Source of the DNA: Paracoccus cavernae
Lineage (GTDB): Bacteria > Pseudomonadota > Alphaproteobacteria > Rhodobacterales > Rhodobacteraceae
Length of the DNA: 64,000 nucleotides
Direction of reading: 5' to 3'
NCBI GenBank assembly: GCA_030410095.1
Contig: JAUFRC010000001.1
Location: 1,500,501-1,564,500, forward strand
Shown here: positions 43,326 through 54,087 of the stretch, in pieces
Layout: the number at the start of each line of letters is the position of its first letter
How positions within the stretch are numbered: the first letter of the stretch is position 1
The notes under the pieces: model-generated
Databases searched by the model: none
What the model saw: only the letters and a program-made list of their open reading frames with translations
What the model was told of the DNA's origin: nothing
Made by a program: the position numbers and the translations under genes

Positions 43326-44136
43326 CTAGCGGCGCGCGGCTTTGCGGGCCTCGCGGATCTGGTTCACCCGAAGCTCGAATGCCTCGCCCAGCGCGGCGCG
43401 CGGCAGGCCGGTTTCGACCGACAGACGCATCAGCCCGAAATGGACGCGGGCGAGTTCCTGATAATAGCGCGCGAATGTATAGTTGATCGTGGCGCCCGCC
43501 GCCGCGCCAAGGATCGGCGTCGCCTGCGCCGCGACCTTCTGGCCCAGCGAGATAGAAAGCTTGGGCGCGACCTTGGTGATCAGCCCCTGCACCGTCTGGC
43601 CGGTGATCGACAGACGCGCAGCCAAAAGCCCCAGATCGGTACCGTCATCCTCCTCGAGCGGGCCTGCCGTCGCGAAAATGCGCAGGGCCTCGACACGCAC
43701 ATCTTCGGATCGGGATCAAAGCCGTGCTCGACGGCGATTTCCATAATGGCGCGCAGCAAAAGCGTAACCGTCAACGGCATTTCGATCAGCGCACCGGGCA
43801 AACCCGCAAGTCCGCCCGCCGCCCCCGATGCAGTGGAGAGCAGCCGGTTGAACCATTCGCCGCGATCCCCACCATCCGGCGCGAGCGCGTCGCGGCATCG
43901 AAAGCGCGGTTGAGCGCGCCCAAGGTGATCTTGTCCATACGCTTGCGTACGACCGCGGGCAGCCGGTCGAGAAGCGTCTCGGCCTTGCCTCCGATCGCGG
44001 TCAAAAGATCCATGCCGATCCCGCCGGCATCAAGGTAGCGCGCGACCAGCCGGTCGATATCGCCATGAACCGTCGGATCGGTGATCGGCGGAAGGATGGT
44101 CTGTGCTTCGGTCACGGAATGGGTCTTGCCAGTCAT
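43326..44136 (-). CDS. EcsC-family protein
   Basis: This protein of about 270 residues is related to EcsC, named for a Bacillus gene linked to an ABC transporter, though the domain itself has no proven activity. The reading starts MTGKTHSVTEAQTILPP. GGIGMDLLTAIGGKAETLLDRLP is followed by SGAAGGLAGLPGALIEMPLTVTLLLRAI and, near the C-terminus, ATPILGAAAGATINYTFARYYQELARVHFGL. Two breaks occur, at about 43866 and 43705. No transporter genes adjoin it. Confidence 0.83.
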
Positions 44137-44229
44137 TGCGGGCCTCGTCGTGGTTCCAGCGGAACGGCCGGACACGTTTTGTCGCGGCCCGTGTTGTGTC
44201 ATGGCCCGTGTCGCGGTGCCAGCTCGGCC

Positions 44230-44831
44230 TTACGGGCGCGGGCGGACAGCGCCGGACACCGGAGCTTCCGTCGGGTCGACCTCGGCGCAAGCGGAGCGTT
44301 TGGCCTCCATCTTGCGGATCTCGGCCAGCCCTGCCAGCACGTCGGGCCGCGTCTCGCGCGTTACCGTTCCGGTGACATCAACCCAGCCCTGCGGCTGAAG
44401 TTCCAAACCCAGCACCCGATCGGGGTTGGTGGGCGGCGGCATTTCGACCCCGAAAGCTTGGAGAAACCGAAGCGGCTGTAATAGGGCGCATCACCCACCA
44501 GCATGACCCGCGCCCAGCCCATTTCGCGCGCCCGCCCGAGACTTTCGCGCATGAGATAACCGCCCAAGCCCTCGCCCTGAGCGGTGGGATGGACCGCGAC
44601 CGGCCCCAAAAGCAGCACGGGATGGCCGCCGACTTCGACCGGCCAATAGCGAATCGCCGCGATTACCGCATCGTCGCCGTTGCGCAACACGAGGCACAGC
44701 CCCGGAACAGGCGGCACCCCGTCGCGGAGTCGATAGGACGACAGGGCCGTCCGTCCCGGTGCAAAGCACAGGTCGTATAGGGCTTCGACTTCGGGCGTAT
44801 CCGCCGGCGTCTCGGGGCAAAGTTCGTACAT
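44230..44831 (-). CDS. GNAT-family N-acetyltransferase
   Basis: This is an acetyltransferase of about 200 residues. The acetyl-CoA site is LGPVAVHPTAQGEGLGGYLM, with the R/Q-x-x-G-x-G pattern, followed by GWARVMLVGDAPYYSRFGF. This resembles the YhbS group. The frame breaks at about 44452, after which the other frame reads VEMPPPTNPDRVLGLELQPQGW, a stretch usual in that group. The C-terminal tail contains a Cys/Ala-rich extension to RPRP. The acceptor is unknown. Confidence 0.85.
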
Positions 44832-45330
44832 CCCGCCTCCCGCTTGGATCGGCCCGCCCTATCACGCAATTTTCTCAAGTCAAACCGGCAGGGACCGGTC
44901 TTGCGACAATCGGGGGCAGATCGGGCCAAATATTTACAATGCTGCGCAAAAACATGCCCAGAGGAATGCGCCATATCCGGCCTTTCGCCGCCAAGTGACC
45001 GTTCTTGCCCCTTGCACATCCGCCTCCCCCTGCTTTCGCATTGGCCGACCGCACGATGGCGGGGCGTAATCTCCCATGACAGGCGATCATCTCGGCCTGA
45101 TGACAGGGCTTGACCGCAAGAGCCGCGATCATCGCGGCGGGCGGGCCGAAACCGGTGCGACGCAGCATTTCTTCGCCGCAACCGGACCATCCCGCGCGCG
45201 GAACGGGTATGCATGGGCGCGAAGATTGCCTAAAAGGCCTTCGATCCGGCCTTTCCGTCACGGGCCGACTGGCGCCGCTGATCATCAGGCATTACATCGC
45301 CGTCCGCGAAACCTTTGAAATGGAGCCTCC
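44832..45330. other. Intergenic region upstream of apt
   Basis: This is about 500 bases between the divergent GNAT and apt genes. Open frames here have no coding character that I can recognise. A small ACCGG/CCGGT hairpin lies near 44890. I see no RNA gene or known operator. Confidence 0.4.
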
Positions 45331-45878
45331 ATGAGCCTTCGCCACGAGCAAAAGACCGTCAGGGACTACATCCGCACGATCGTCGACTTTCCCAAGGAAG
45401 GGATCATCTTCCGTGATGTGACCACCCTGTTTCAGGATGCGCGCGGCTTCCGCATGGCGGTCGACCAGCTGCTGTCGCCCTATGCGGGCGAGCCGATCGA
45501 CAAGGTCGTGGGCCTCGAGGCGCGCGGCTTCATCCTTGGCGGCGCCGTCGCGCACCAGCTCACCGTCGGCTTCGTGCCGATCCGCAAAAGGGCAAACTGC
45601 CCGGCACGGTCCTGAGCGAGGCCTACCAGCTCGAATATGGCGAGGCCGTGATGGAGATCCATGACGACGCCATCAAACCGGGCGAGCGCGTGCTGATCGT
45701 CGACGATCTGCTCGCGACCGGCGGCACCGCAAAAGCCGCGATCCACCTGTGCGAACGTCTGGGCGCCGAAGTCGTCGGTTGCGCATTCGTGATCGACCTG
45801 CCCGATCTGGGCGGGCGCAAGCTGCTGGAAGACGGCGGCGTGGATGTCTATGCATTGACCTCGTTCGAGGGCGCGTAA
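45331..45878 (+). CDS. apt: Adenine phosphoribosyltransferase
   Basis: Apt salvages adenine to AMP using PRPP. The protein, about 182 residues, has [20 protein letters not shown] at the N-terminus, the [13 protein letters not shown] loop and the PRPP-binding [14 protein letters not shown] motif. The frame breaks in the AAAA run at about 45590. Adding one A restores [20 protein letters not shown]. No operon partner is evident; ispH follows 112 bases later. Confidence 0.95.
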
Positions 45879-45990
45879 CCCTGCGCGCCTAGGCTTCGGC
45901 TCCGGCTGTCAGCGGCCGGACCCGAAGGTCCGATTTCGGCCCGATTCCGGCGAGGGCAAGCGTCCCTGCCCATTTTCCAAGGTGCGTGGC

Positions 45991-46941
45991 ATGACCGACA
46001 AACCCGAAATGATGCTTTATCTCGCAGCGCCGCGCGGCTTTTGTGCCGGTGTCGACCGCGCGATCAAGATCGTCGAGATGGCGCTGCAGAAATGGGGCGC
46101 GCCGGTCTATGTCCGCCACGAAATCGTCCACAACAAATTCGTCGTCGACGGTTTGCGCGACAAGGGCGCGATCTTCGTCGAAGAGCTGTCCGAATGCCCC
46201 GACGACCGGCCGGTGATCTTTTCGGCCCATGGCGTCCCCAAGGCCGTCCCTGCCGAAGCCCGCTCGCGCGAGATGGTTTTCGTCGATGCGACCTGCCCGC
46301 TTGTCAGCAAGGTCCATGTCGAAGCCGAGCGCCATTTCGCTGCAGGGCTGCAAATGGTGATGATCGGCCATGAAGGCCACCCCGAGGTTCTGGGCACGAT
46401 GGGCCAGCTTCCCGAGGGCGAGGTCCTTCTGGTCGAGACCGTCGAAGATGTCGCGGGGATCTCGCCCCGCGATCCGGCGAAACTGGCCTATATCACCCAG
46501 ACCACCCTTTCGGTCGATGATACCGCCGCGATCGTTCTGGCGCTTCAGGCGCGGTTCCCCGCGATCGTCGGCCCCGCCAAGGAAGACATTTGCTACGCCA
46601 CGACCAACCGGCAGGCCTCGGTCAAGGAAATCGCGCCCAAGATCGACGCTCTTCTGGTGATCGGCGCGCCGAACTCCTCGAATTCGCGGCGTCTGGTAGA
46701 AGTGGGCAAGGCGGCGGGCTGCGCCTATAGCCAGCTGGTCCAGCGCGCCGAACATATCGACTGGCGCGCCATCGAGGGCGCGCGTTCGGTCGGGGTGACG
46801 GCGGGGGCAAGCGCGCCCGAGGTTCTCGTCAACGAGGTCATCGACGCGTTCCGCGCCCGTTTCGATGTCACCGTCGAAATCGTCGAAACGGCGCGCGAGA
46901 ATGTCGAGTTCAAAGTTCCGCGCGTCCTGCGCGAGGCTTGA
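45991..46941 (+). CDS. ispH: 4-Hydroxy-3-methylbut-2-enyl diphosphate reductase
   Basis: IspH is the last enzyme of the MEP isoprenoid pathway, a 4Fe-4S protein that makes IPP and DMAPP. The intact 316-residue protein has the three cluster cysteines in [27 protein letters not shown] and [14 protein letters not shown], plus [21 protein letters not shown] and [14 protein letters not shown] use the ATG at 45991 ([13 protein letters not shown]), with AAGG eight bases upstream, rather than an in-frame GTG at 45982. Its other pathway genes, ispDF, are at 1.4 kb. Confidence 0.97.
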   Translation: MTDKPEMMLYLAAPRGFCAGVDRAIKIVEMALQKWGAPVYVRHEIVHNKFVVDGLRDKGAIFVEELSECPDDRPVIFSAHGVPKAVPAEARSREMVFVDATCPLVSKVHVEAERHFAAGLQMVMIGHEGHPEVLGTMGQLPEGEVLLVETVEDVAGISPRDPAKLAYITQTTLSVDDTAAIVLALQARFPAIVGPAKEDICYATTNRQASVKEIAPKIDALLVIGAPNSSNSRRLVEVGKAAGCAYSQLVQRAEHIDWRAIEGARSVGVTAGASAPEVLVNEVIDAFRARFDVTVEIVETARENVEFKVPRVLREA

Positions 46942-46954
46942 GCGCCGCAAAGGT

Positions 46955-47004
46955 GGGGGCTCCGCCCCCGTCCTGCGGACTCCCGGGATATTTGAGGCAT
47001 GAAA
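46955..47004 (+). repeat. Intergenic repeat copy B (hairpin, GGATATTTG, CATGAAAG)
   Basis: A GGGGGC/GCCCCC hairpin begins 13 bases after the ispH stop. It is followed by GGATATTTG and CATGAAAG, the same order as the minus-strand copy at 20272-20312. The ATG of CATGAAAG is the first start codon of the GST gene. Confidence 0.6.
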
Positions 47005-47612
47005 GAGATGAAGCTTTACTCGATGCCCTCCTCGGGCAACAGCTACAAGGTCCGGCTTTTGCTTGCTCTTTCGGGACGCGACTGCACGATCGTCGATGTC
47101 GAGGACAGCTCTGCCGAGATCGCCGCCGCCAAGGCCGCGGGGCGGCTGCCCTTCGGCAAAGCGCCGGTTCTGGAGCTGGACGACGGCCGGCTTTTGCCCG
47201 ATCCAATGCGATCCTGTGCTGGCTGGGCGAAGGTTCGGCGCTGGTTCCGCAGGATGCTTTTTCCCGTGCCGAGATGCTGTCCTGGATGTTTTGGGAGCAA
47301 AACCAGCATGAAGGCGTCGTCGCGGTTCGCGGGGCTTTGCGCTTCTATCCCGGCCGCGCCGCTCTTGCCACGCCCGAGCGCATGGCCGATCTTCTCGAGC
47401 GCGGCCATGCGCTTTTGGCCGTTATGGAGCAACGGTTGGCGGCGCATGACTGGCTGGCGGGCGAGCGCATGAGCCTCGCCGATATCGCGCTTTACGGCTA
47501 TACCCATACCGCCGGCACGCGCGGCGGTTTCGACATGGCGCGTTTTGCCCGTATCAACGACTGGATCGCGCGGATCGCCGCTTTGCCCGGCTATGTCGGG
47601 CTTGATGGTTGA
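46999..47612 (+). CDS. Glutathione S-transferase family protein
   Basis: This is a GST-fold protein of about 204 residues. The N-terminal thioredoxin-like domain starts KLYSMPSSGNSYKVRLLLAL and has GKAPVLELDDGRLL. The C-terminal helical domain has FWEQNQHEGVVAVRGALRFYPG and AGERMSLADIALYGYTHTA, the N-capping box of GSTs. The frame breaks at about 47203; repair gives PESNAILCWLGEGSALVPQD. Either ATG, at 46999 or 47008, could start it. The first lies inside the intergenic repeat, and neither has a well-spaced ribosome site. Confidence 0.88.
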
Positions 47613-47666
47613 CGCAACCCCTCTGCTGCCCGAGTTTGGGCAGGACAAGACGATAACGGAACGAAT

Positions 47667-48137
47667 GTGACTGAACTTTACGCATGGACGGATGGGGCTT
47701 GCTCGGGCAATCCCGGCCCGGGTGGCTGGGGCGTACTCATGCGCGCCATGGACGGGGCCGAGATCGTCAAGGAGCGCGAGCTTTCGGGTGGCGAGGGTGA
47801 CACGACCAACAACCGCATGGAGCTGATGGCGGCGATCTCCGCACTCGAGGCGCTGTCGCGTCCTGCGGCGATCACCATCACCACCGACAGCGCCTATGTG
47901 AAAAACGGCGTTACCCAATGGGTTCACGGCTGGAAGCGCAACGGCTGGAAAACCGCCGACCGCAAGCCGGTGAAGAATGTCGATCTGTGGCAGCGCCTCG
48001 AAGAGGCGCAGGCGCGCCACGACGTGACCTGGAAATGGATCAAGGGCCATGCCGGTCACGCCGAAAACGAGCGCGCCGACGAATTGGCGCGCGCGGGCAT
48101 GGCACCCTTCAAGCCCGCCAAAGGCGCGGTGGCCTGA
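47667..48137 (+). CDS. rnhA: Ribonuclease HI
   Basis: RNase HI removes RNA from RNA-DNA hybrids. The intact 156-residue protein has all four catalytic acidic positions: [14 protein letters not shown], the Glu in [10 protein letters not shown], the Asp in [10 protein letters not shown] and the Asp in [11 protein letters not shown]. The start is a GTG at 47667 in the frame of the conserved TELYAWTDG; the ATG two bases upstream is out of frame. Its TGA overlaps the next start as TGATG. Confidence 0.96.
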   Translation: MTELYAWTDGACSGNPGPGGWGVLMRAMDGAEIVKERELSGGEGDTTNNRMELMAAISALEALSRPAAITITTDSAYVKNGVTQWVHGWKRNGWKTADRKPVKNVDLWQRLEEAQARHDVTWKWIKGHAGHAENERADELARAGMAPFKPAKGAVA

Positions 48138-48793
48138 TGCTCGCCGATGCCCAGCTCCTGCTGGACTATGCCAGCGTCTTCGTCTTCGCGCTGACCGGCG
48201 CACTGGTGGCGAGCCGCGGCCAGCTGGACATCGTGGGCTTCATCTTCTTCGCGGTTCTGACCGCCGTGGGTGGCAGGACGGTGCGCGATCTGCTGTTCGG
48301 GCGCGATGTCATCTTCTGGGTGGCGCGGCCGAGCCTGATCCTTGCCGCTGTCGCCGCCGCGATCATCGTCTTCTTCACCGCCCATTTGCTGGAAAGCCGT
48401 TACCGCGCGCTTTTGTGGTTCGATGCTTTGGCTTTGGCCGTGGCGGTCCCCGCCGGTGTCGATTTCGCGATCTCCGCGGGATATGGCGCGATCATCGTCA
48501 CGATGGCCGGCGTGATCACCGCCAGCGCGGGCGGCCTGATGCGCGACGTCATCTCGAACGAGGTGCCGCTTTTGCTCAAACAGGGCGAACTCTATCTGAC
48601 CGCAGCCTTTGGCGGTGCACTGGCCGCGCTGGCCTTTGACGCTTGCGGGCTGCCGCATGGCTGGGGCCTTATCGCCTGCGGGCTGGTGACCTTCGCGCTG
48701 CGTGCAGGCAGCATGGTCTGGGGCTGGAAACTGCCGGTCTATCGCTCCTCGCCGCCCAAGGTCATTCCGGGGATCGATCCGAACGAGCCGTAA
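48137..48793 (+). CDS. TRIC (UPF0126) cation-channel family protein
   Basis: This is an intact 218-residue membrane protein of the trimeric intracellular cation channel family, which in bacteria forms K+-permeable trimers. Two UPF0126 repeats are seen: FVFALTGALVASRGQLDIVG with GGRTVRDLLFGRDVIFW, then VTMAGVITASAGGLMRDVIS. Seven helices are expected. The start is coupled to the rnhA stop. Confidence 0.92.
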   Translation: MLADAQLLLDYASVFVFALTGALVASRGQLDIVGFIFFAVLTAVGGRTVRDLLFGRDVIFWVARPSLILAAVAAAIIVFFTAHLLESRYRALLWFDALALAVAVPAGVDFAISAGYGAIIVTMAGVITASAGGLMRDVISNEVPLLLKQGELYLTAAFGGALAALAFDACGLPHGWGLIACGLVTFALRAGSMVWGWKLPVYRSSPPKVIPGIDPNEP

Positions 48794-48834
48794 GCGGCCC
48801 CGGCAAGCGCGCCCGGACGCCGCCTTGGCGCGCC

Positions 48835-49241
48835 TCAGCGCAGCGTCGGCGGACCTTCGGCGCGGCCCGGAGCGGGTCTTTCGACCACGCCCATGCGCAA
48901 CCCCGCGCCGATTCGATGGGCCAGCGCCGACCACCGCGTGCGGCATCTTCGAGGAGCGTCCGGCGCAGGCTTTCGTCAAAGAGCGCGAGCCACGGCGCGA
49001 AATGGTCGGGCCGGACATCGCCCGCGACCAGATGGGCGCGCATCGGACTGCCCTCGTAGCCGCGCTCGCGCAGGATCGCATTGCGCCAGAAGGCGGCGAT
49101 CTTGGCCTCGTGCGCGGGCCAATCGGTGATATGGCGGGCGAAAATCGGGCCGAGAACCTCGTGACGACGAACCGCGCCATAGAAAACGGCGACGACACGG
49201 TCGATCTGTTCGGGGGTAACGGGAAGGCGCGGATCCATCAT
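48835..49241 (-). CDS. Group III truncated haemoglobin
   Basis: This is a 2/2-fold globin of about 135 residues. The reading is PEQIDRVVAVFYGAVRRHEVLGPIF, HITDWPAHEAKIAAFWRNAIL, then a heme-pocket segment MRAHLVAGDVRPDHFAPWLALF and, after a frame break at about 48935, WSALAHRIGAGLRMGVVERPA to the TGA at 48835. Group III globins bind oxygen or NO with unsettled function. The FAD-monooxygenase remnant lies 54 bases upstream in the same direction. Confidence 0.88.
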
Positions 49242-49295
49242 GCCCGCAATCTGGGACGGCGTCCGCGGTTTCGCAAGATGGCGGCGGCAATTCCC

Positions 49296-49766
49296 TCAGG
49301 GCAGCCGCGTTCCCGCCAGAGGCGGAAGCAGATCGCCCGCAACCAGATGCGAGAGGCTGCCGCGCACCAGCGGCCATGTCGCCAGCGGCGCGAGCAGATG
49401 GTCGCGCAGCCACGGCAGGATGCGGCTGTCGGATTGATACATCGGCGTCAGCAGCGCGCTGAAAGGCCCGCCCCGGCGCATCCGTTGGATAGGAGACATC
49501 GAGGACGCGGCGCGTGCCCTTGCCCCCGCTCTGCCTGCATCGCCATACATGCGCGAGATCGGGCTTGAAAGCGCACGCGCCTGCGCGCCCGCGCCCAGAA
49601 GATCGAGCACAGCAAGTCCGACCGGCTGGATCACCAGCCCCGAGCCCACCGGCCGCGGCGTGACGAAGCGCTCGAACAAGGTGACCGCGTGGCCGTCGGC
49701 GGCCGCCAGAAGGGCGAAACTCAGGCCGCCGATCCCGGCGCCGGCAATGGCGATGCGCAAACTCAT
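49296..49766 (-). pseudogene. FAD-dependent monooxygenase with large internal deletion
   Basis: The N-terminus MSLRIAIAGAGIGGLSFALLAA is a Rossmann FAD site, followed by GSGLVIQPVGLAVLDLLGAG, as in UbiH/PHBH-type monooxygenases. In another frame the text continues RRVLDVSYPTDAPGRAF. It then passes directly to FSALLTPMYQSDSRILPWLRD and DLLPPLAGTRLP, which belongs near the C-terminus of ~390-residue relatives. Roughly 200 middle residues, including the GD motif, are missing, so the product cannot be a working oxygenase. An assembly collapse is the alternative. The ATG is at 49766. Confidence 0.65.
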
Positions 49767-50032
49767 GGGTCCTTGTTGCCAAAGCCCGCCACTTTGGCAA
49801 GGATCGCCCAGACAAATTGCCGCACATGGCGCGATGCCTGCGGATGGACCGACAGCGATCAAATTGGCCCGATGGATCGGGCGCGATCAGGCGCTTGATC
49901 CTCCTCGGGTCGGTTCCTATAACCACAGCCATGTTTATGACGGGTTTCAGCATTCGAATTAGCCGCCCGGCGGCGTAGGGGTCCTCGCCGCCGGGATGCT
50001 TGCTGTCTGACCGTCTGCCAAAGGATTCCGCC
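49767..50032. other. Leader region of ileS
   Basis: This is a 266-base divergent spacer with an AT-richer stretch at about 49915-49965, probably containing the ileS promoter. I see no T-box-like structure and no gene. Confidence 0.35.
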
Positions 50033-52944
50033 ATGAGCGATACCACTTCGAACGCGCCCGATTACCGCGACACCGTCTTCCTGCCCGAAACCGAATTCCC
50101 GATGCGCGCGGGTCTGCCCGCCCGCGAGCCCGAATGGCTCGCCCGTTGGGAAGCCATGGACATCTATGGCAAGCTGCGCGCCAAGGCCGGCCGCAAGCCC
50201 TTCATCCTGCATGACGGCCCTCCCTATGCGAACGGCAACCTCCATATCGGCCATGCGCTGAACAAGGTGCTCAAGGACTTCATCACCCGCAGCCAGCAGA
50301 TGATGGGCCGCGACGCGCGCTATGTTCCGGGTTGGGACTGCCACGGCCTGCCGATCGAATGGAAGATCGAAGAGCAATACCGCGAGCGCGGTCAAGACAA
50401 GGATGCGGTCGATACGGTCGAGTTCCGTCAGGAATGCCGCGCCTTCGCCCAAGGCTGGGTCGATGCGCAGCGCGAGCAGTTCAAGCGTCTGGGCGTGATC
50501 GGCAATTGGGACGATCCCTACCTCACCATGAACTTCCACGCCGAGGCGGTGATCGCGGCAGAATTCATGAAGCTTTTGATGAACGGCTCGCTGTATCAGG
50601 GCTCCAAACCCGTGATGTGGTCGCCGGTGGAACAGACCGCCTTGGCCGAGGCCGAGGTCGAATATCACGACCACACCAGCCATGCGATCTGGGTGCGCTT
50701 CAAGCCGGTCGGCGGCACGGGCGTTTTTGGCGGCGACAATCCGGCCTCGGTCGTGATCTGGACCACGACGCCCTGGACCATCCCGCAAAACCGCGCGGTG
50801 GCCTTTGGCCCTCGATCGCCTACGGCGTCTATGCCGTCACCGAGGCCGACGAGAAATCGACCGCGACCGTCGGCGAGCATCTGGTTCTGGCCGATGCTCT
50901 GGCCGAAGGCGTTCTGGCCTCCGCCAAAGTCACGGGCTTCACCCGTCTGGGCGATGTCGCGGCAGCCGATCTTGAAGGCGTCATCCTCGCCCATCCTTAC
51001 CGCGGCGTGGAAAACGGCGCGGGCGAATGGGACTATGACGTCCCCCTTCTGCCGGGCGATCACGTCACCGAGGATGCGGGCACGGGCTTTGTCCATACCG
51101 CGCCGAGCCACGGCGATGACGACTATCAGCTTGGCGTGAAATACCGCCTGCCCATGACCTATAACGTCGAGCCGGACGGCTCCTACCGCAAGGATCTTCC
51201 GATCTTCGGCGGCGAGGCGATCCTGACCCAAGAGGGCAAGGAAGGTCCGGCAAACGTCAGCAACATCAAGCAACTGGCCTATGCCGGTGCGCTGCTGGCC
51301 AAGGGCAAGATCAAGCATAGCTATCCCCATAGCTGGCGTTCCAAAGCGCCGGTGATCTATCGCAACACGCCCCAGTGGTTTGCCGCGATCGACAAGGATC
51401 TGAACGACGGCATGGATGCGCAGGGCAAGACCATCCGCGCCCGCGCGCTGTCCTCGATCGACGAGCTGGTGAAATGGACACCGCAGACCGGCCGCAACCG
51501 CATCCATTCGATGGTGGAAAACCGTCCCGACTGGGTGCTGTCGCGCCAACGCGCCTGGGGCGTGCCGCTGACCTGCTATGTCAAGAAAGGCGCCAAACAC
51601 GACGCGCCCGATTTCCTGCTGCGCGACCAGCGCGTCAACGACCGCATCATCGCCGCTTTCGAGGCCGATGGCGCCGATGTCTGGTACACCGAGGGCTTCA
51701 AGGAGCGCATGCTTGACGGCATCGCGAACCCCGCCGACTACGACCAGATCATGGACGTGCTCGACGTCTGGTTCGACAGCGGCTCGACCCATGCTTTCGT
51801 GCTGCGCGACCGCGCCGACGGCGCGCCGGACGGAATCGCGGATCTCTATCTCGAAGGCACCGACCAGCACCGCGGCTGGTTCCAGTCGTCATTGCTGCAG
51901 GCCTGCGCGACCAAGGGCCGCGCGCCCTATCGCGGCGTGCTGACCCATGGTTTCACGCTGGACGAGAAGGGCATGAAAATGTCCAAATCGCTTGGCAACA
52001 CCATCGTTCCGGCCGAAATCATCAAGGAATATGGTGCCGATATCCTGCGTCTGTGGGTGGCTCAGGCCGATTATACGGCCGACCAGCGCATCGGTAAGGA
52101 AATCCTCAAAGGCACCGCCGACAGCTATCGCCGCCTGCGCAACACCATGCGCTTCCTGCTGGGCAGCCTCGACGGTTTCGGCGATGCCGAAAAACTCGCG
52201 CCGGCCGAGATGCCCGAGCTGGAGCAATGGGTGCTGCACCGTCTTGCGCAGATCGACGCGCAGGTCCGCGAGGGCTATGACGCCTATGATTTCCAAGGCG
52301 TCTTCCAGACCCTCTTCCAGTTCGCGACGGTGGATCTCTCGGCCTATTACTTCGACATCCGCAAGGATGCGCTTTACTGCGACGCGCCCGCCAGCCTGCG
52401 CCGCCGCGCGGCGCGGACGGTGCTCGACATCCTCTTCCACCGTCTGACGGCCTGGCTCGCACCGATCCTGCCCTTCACGATGGAAGATGTCTGGCTGAGC
52501 CGTTTCCCCGGCGAGGACAGCTCGATCCACCTGCAGGACTTTGCCGAAACGCCCGCCGATTGGCTGAACGAGACGCTCGCCCAGAAATGGGAAACCGTGC
52601 GCCGCGCCCGCCGTGTCGTGACGGCCGCGCTGGAGATCAAGCGCACCGACAAGACGATCGGTGCCAGCCTCGAGGCCGCGCCCGTGGTCCATGTCGAGGA
52701 TCAGGCGACACTGACCGCGCTGCAAACCAGCGATTTCGAGGATGTCTGCATCACTTCGGCCCTGACCCTGACCGCGGCAACCGCACCGGCCGACGCCTTC
52801 CGTTTGCCGGAAATCCAAGGGCTTGCCGTCGTCTTTGAACTGGCCGAAGGTGAGAAATGCGGGCGTTGCTGGAAGATCCTTCCCGACGTCGGTACGCATT
52901 TCCATCCGGGCACCTGCGCCCGCTGCAACGAGGTTCTTGGATAA
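50033..52944 (+). CDS. ileS: Isoleucyl-tRNA synthetase
   Basis: This class I synthetase charges tRNA-Ile, about 970 residues. Motifs: the HIGH signature in [27 protein letters not shown], the editing domain around [20 protein letters not shown], the KMSKS loop in [13 protein letters not shown], and a C-terminal zinc ribbon [12 protein letters not shown] with CARCNEVLG. The frame breaks at about 50812 in the editing domain; adding one C restores [13 protein letters not shown]. The ATG at 50033 has AAGGA nine bases upstream. The stop overlaps the next start as TAATG. Confidence 0.97.
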
Positions 52945-54012
52945 TGGCCCAACGTCCCCAAGCGAAGCCGCAAGTGCAATGGCGACCCGATCCCGAACGT
53001 CACGATCGGATGGTCTACCGGCGCTGCGGCCGCTCGGGGCTGATGCTGCCGGCCGTCTCGCTCGGCCTGTGGCACAATTTCGGCGAGGATACGCCCCATC
53101 AGGTCAAGCGCGCCATTTGCCGTGCCGCGCTTGACCAGGGCATCACCCATTTCGATCTGGCCAACAACTACGGCCCGCCTCCGGGCAGCGCCGAAGAGGC
53201 GTTCGGCCAGATCCTCGCCACCGATTTCGCGGGTCTGCGCGATCAGCTGATCATCAGCTCGAAAGCCGGCTACCGCATGTGGGAAGGCCCCTATGGCGAA
53301 TGGGGCAGCCGCAAATATCTGATCGCGTCCTGTGACGCCTCGCTCAAGCGCATGGGGCTCGATTACGTCGATATCTTCTATTCGCACCGCTTCGATCCCG
53401 ACACGCCGCTGGAAGAAACCATGGGCGCGCTGGATCATATCGTGCGCTCGGGCCGTGCGCTTTATGTCGGCATTTCGAGCTATAATACCCACCGCATGGC
53501 CGAGGCCGTGGCGATCCTCAAGGATCTGGGCACGCCCTGCATCATTCACCAGCCGAGCTACAATATGCTCAACCGTTGGGTCGAACGCGACGGGCTGCTC
53601 GATGCTCTTACCGAACGCGGCATCGGCTCGATCGCCTTCACGCCTTTGGCGCAGGGTATGCTGAGCGCGAAGTACCTCAAGGGCATCCCCGAGGAAGCCG
53701 CGCCGCACAGGGAAATCCATGTTCCCCGAATGGCTGACCGACGAGACGCTGGCGGCTTTGCGCGGGCTCAACGATCTGGCGGGCGCACGCGGGCAGACGC
53801 TGGCGCAAATGGCGGTGGCCTGGGTTTTGCGCAAAGGCGGCGTCACCTCGGCGCTGATCGGCGCATCCAAGCCCGAGCAGGTCGTCGATTGCGCGGGCGC
53901 GGTGCGCAACCTCGACTTCTCCGAGGCGGAGCTTGCGCGCATCGACGCTTTGGTCGCCCGTACCAGCAGCATCAACCTCTGGGCACAATCCTCGGAGGAT
54001 GCGGGCGACTAA
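52944..54012 (+). CDS. Aldo/keto reductase (YghZ-like)
   Basis: This is an NADPH-dependent aldo/keto reductase of about 355 residues. The YghZ/Kv-beta-like signatures are LGLWHNFGED, HFDLANNYGPPPGSAEE (catalytic Asp and Tyr), IISSKAGYRMWEGPYGEWGS (catalytic Lys) and FYSHRFDPDTPLEETM (catalytic His). YghZ reduces L-glyceraldehyde 3-phosphate and methylglyoxal, but the substrate here is an inference. The frame breaks at about 53712; the second part starts SMFPEWLTDETLAAL and ends at the TAA. It overlaps the ileS stop by one base. Confidence 0.9.
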
Positions 54013-54036
54013 GCCCCGCAACCACGAACGGACATG

Positions 54037-54072
54037 AAAAAACCGCCAGCGCTTTGCGTCTGGCGGTTTTTT
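54037..54072. terminator. Strong bidirectional terminator
   Basis: This is a perfect 13-bp stem, AAAAAACCGCCAG/CTGGCGGTTTTTT, with a 10-base loop between the convergent aldo/keto reductase and glycosyltransferase-like genes. A and T runs at both ends serve both directions. Confidence 0.95.
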
Positions 54073-54087
54073 CCGGTCCGGCGGGGC

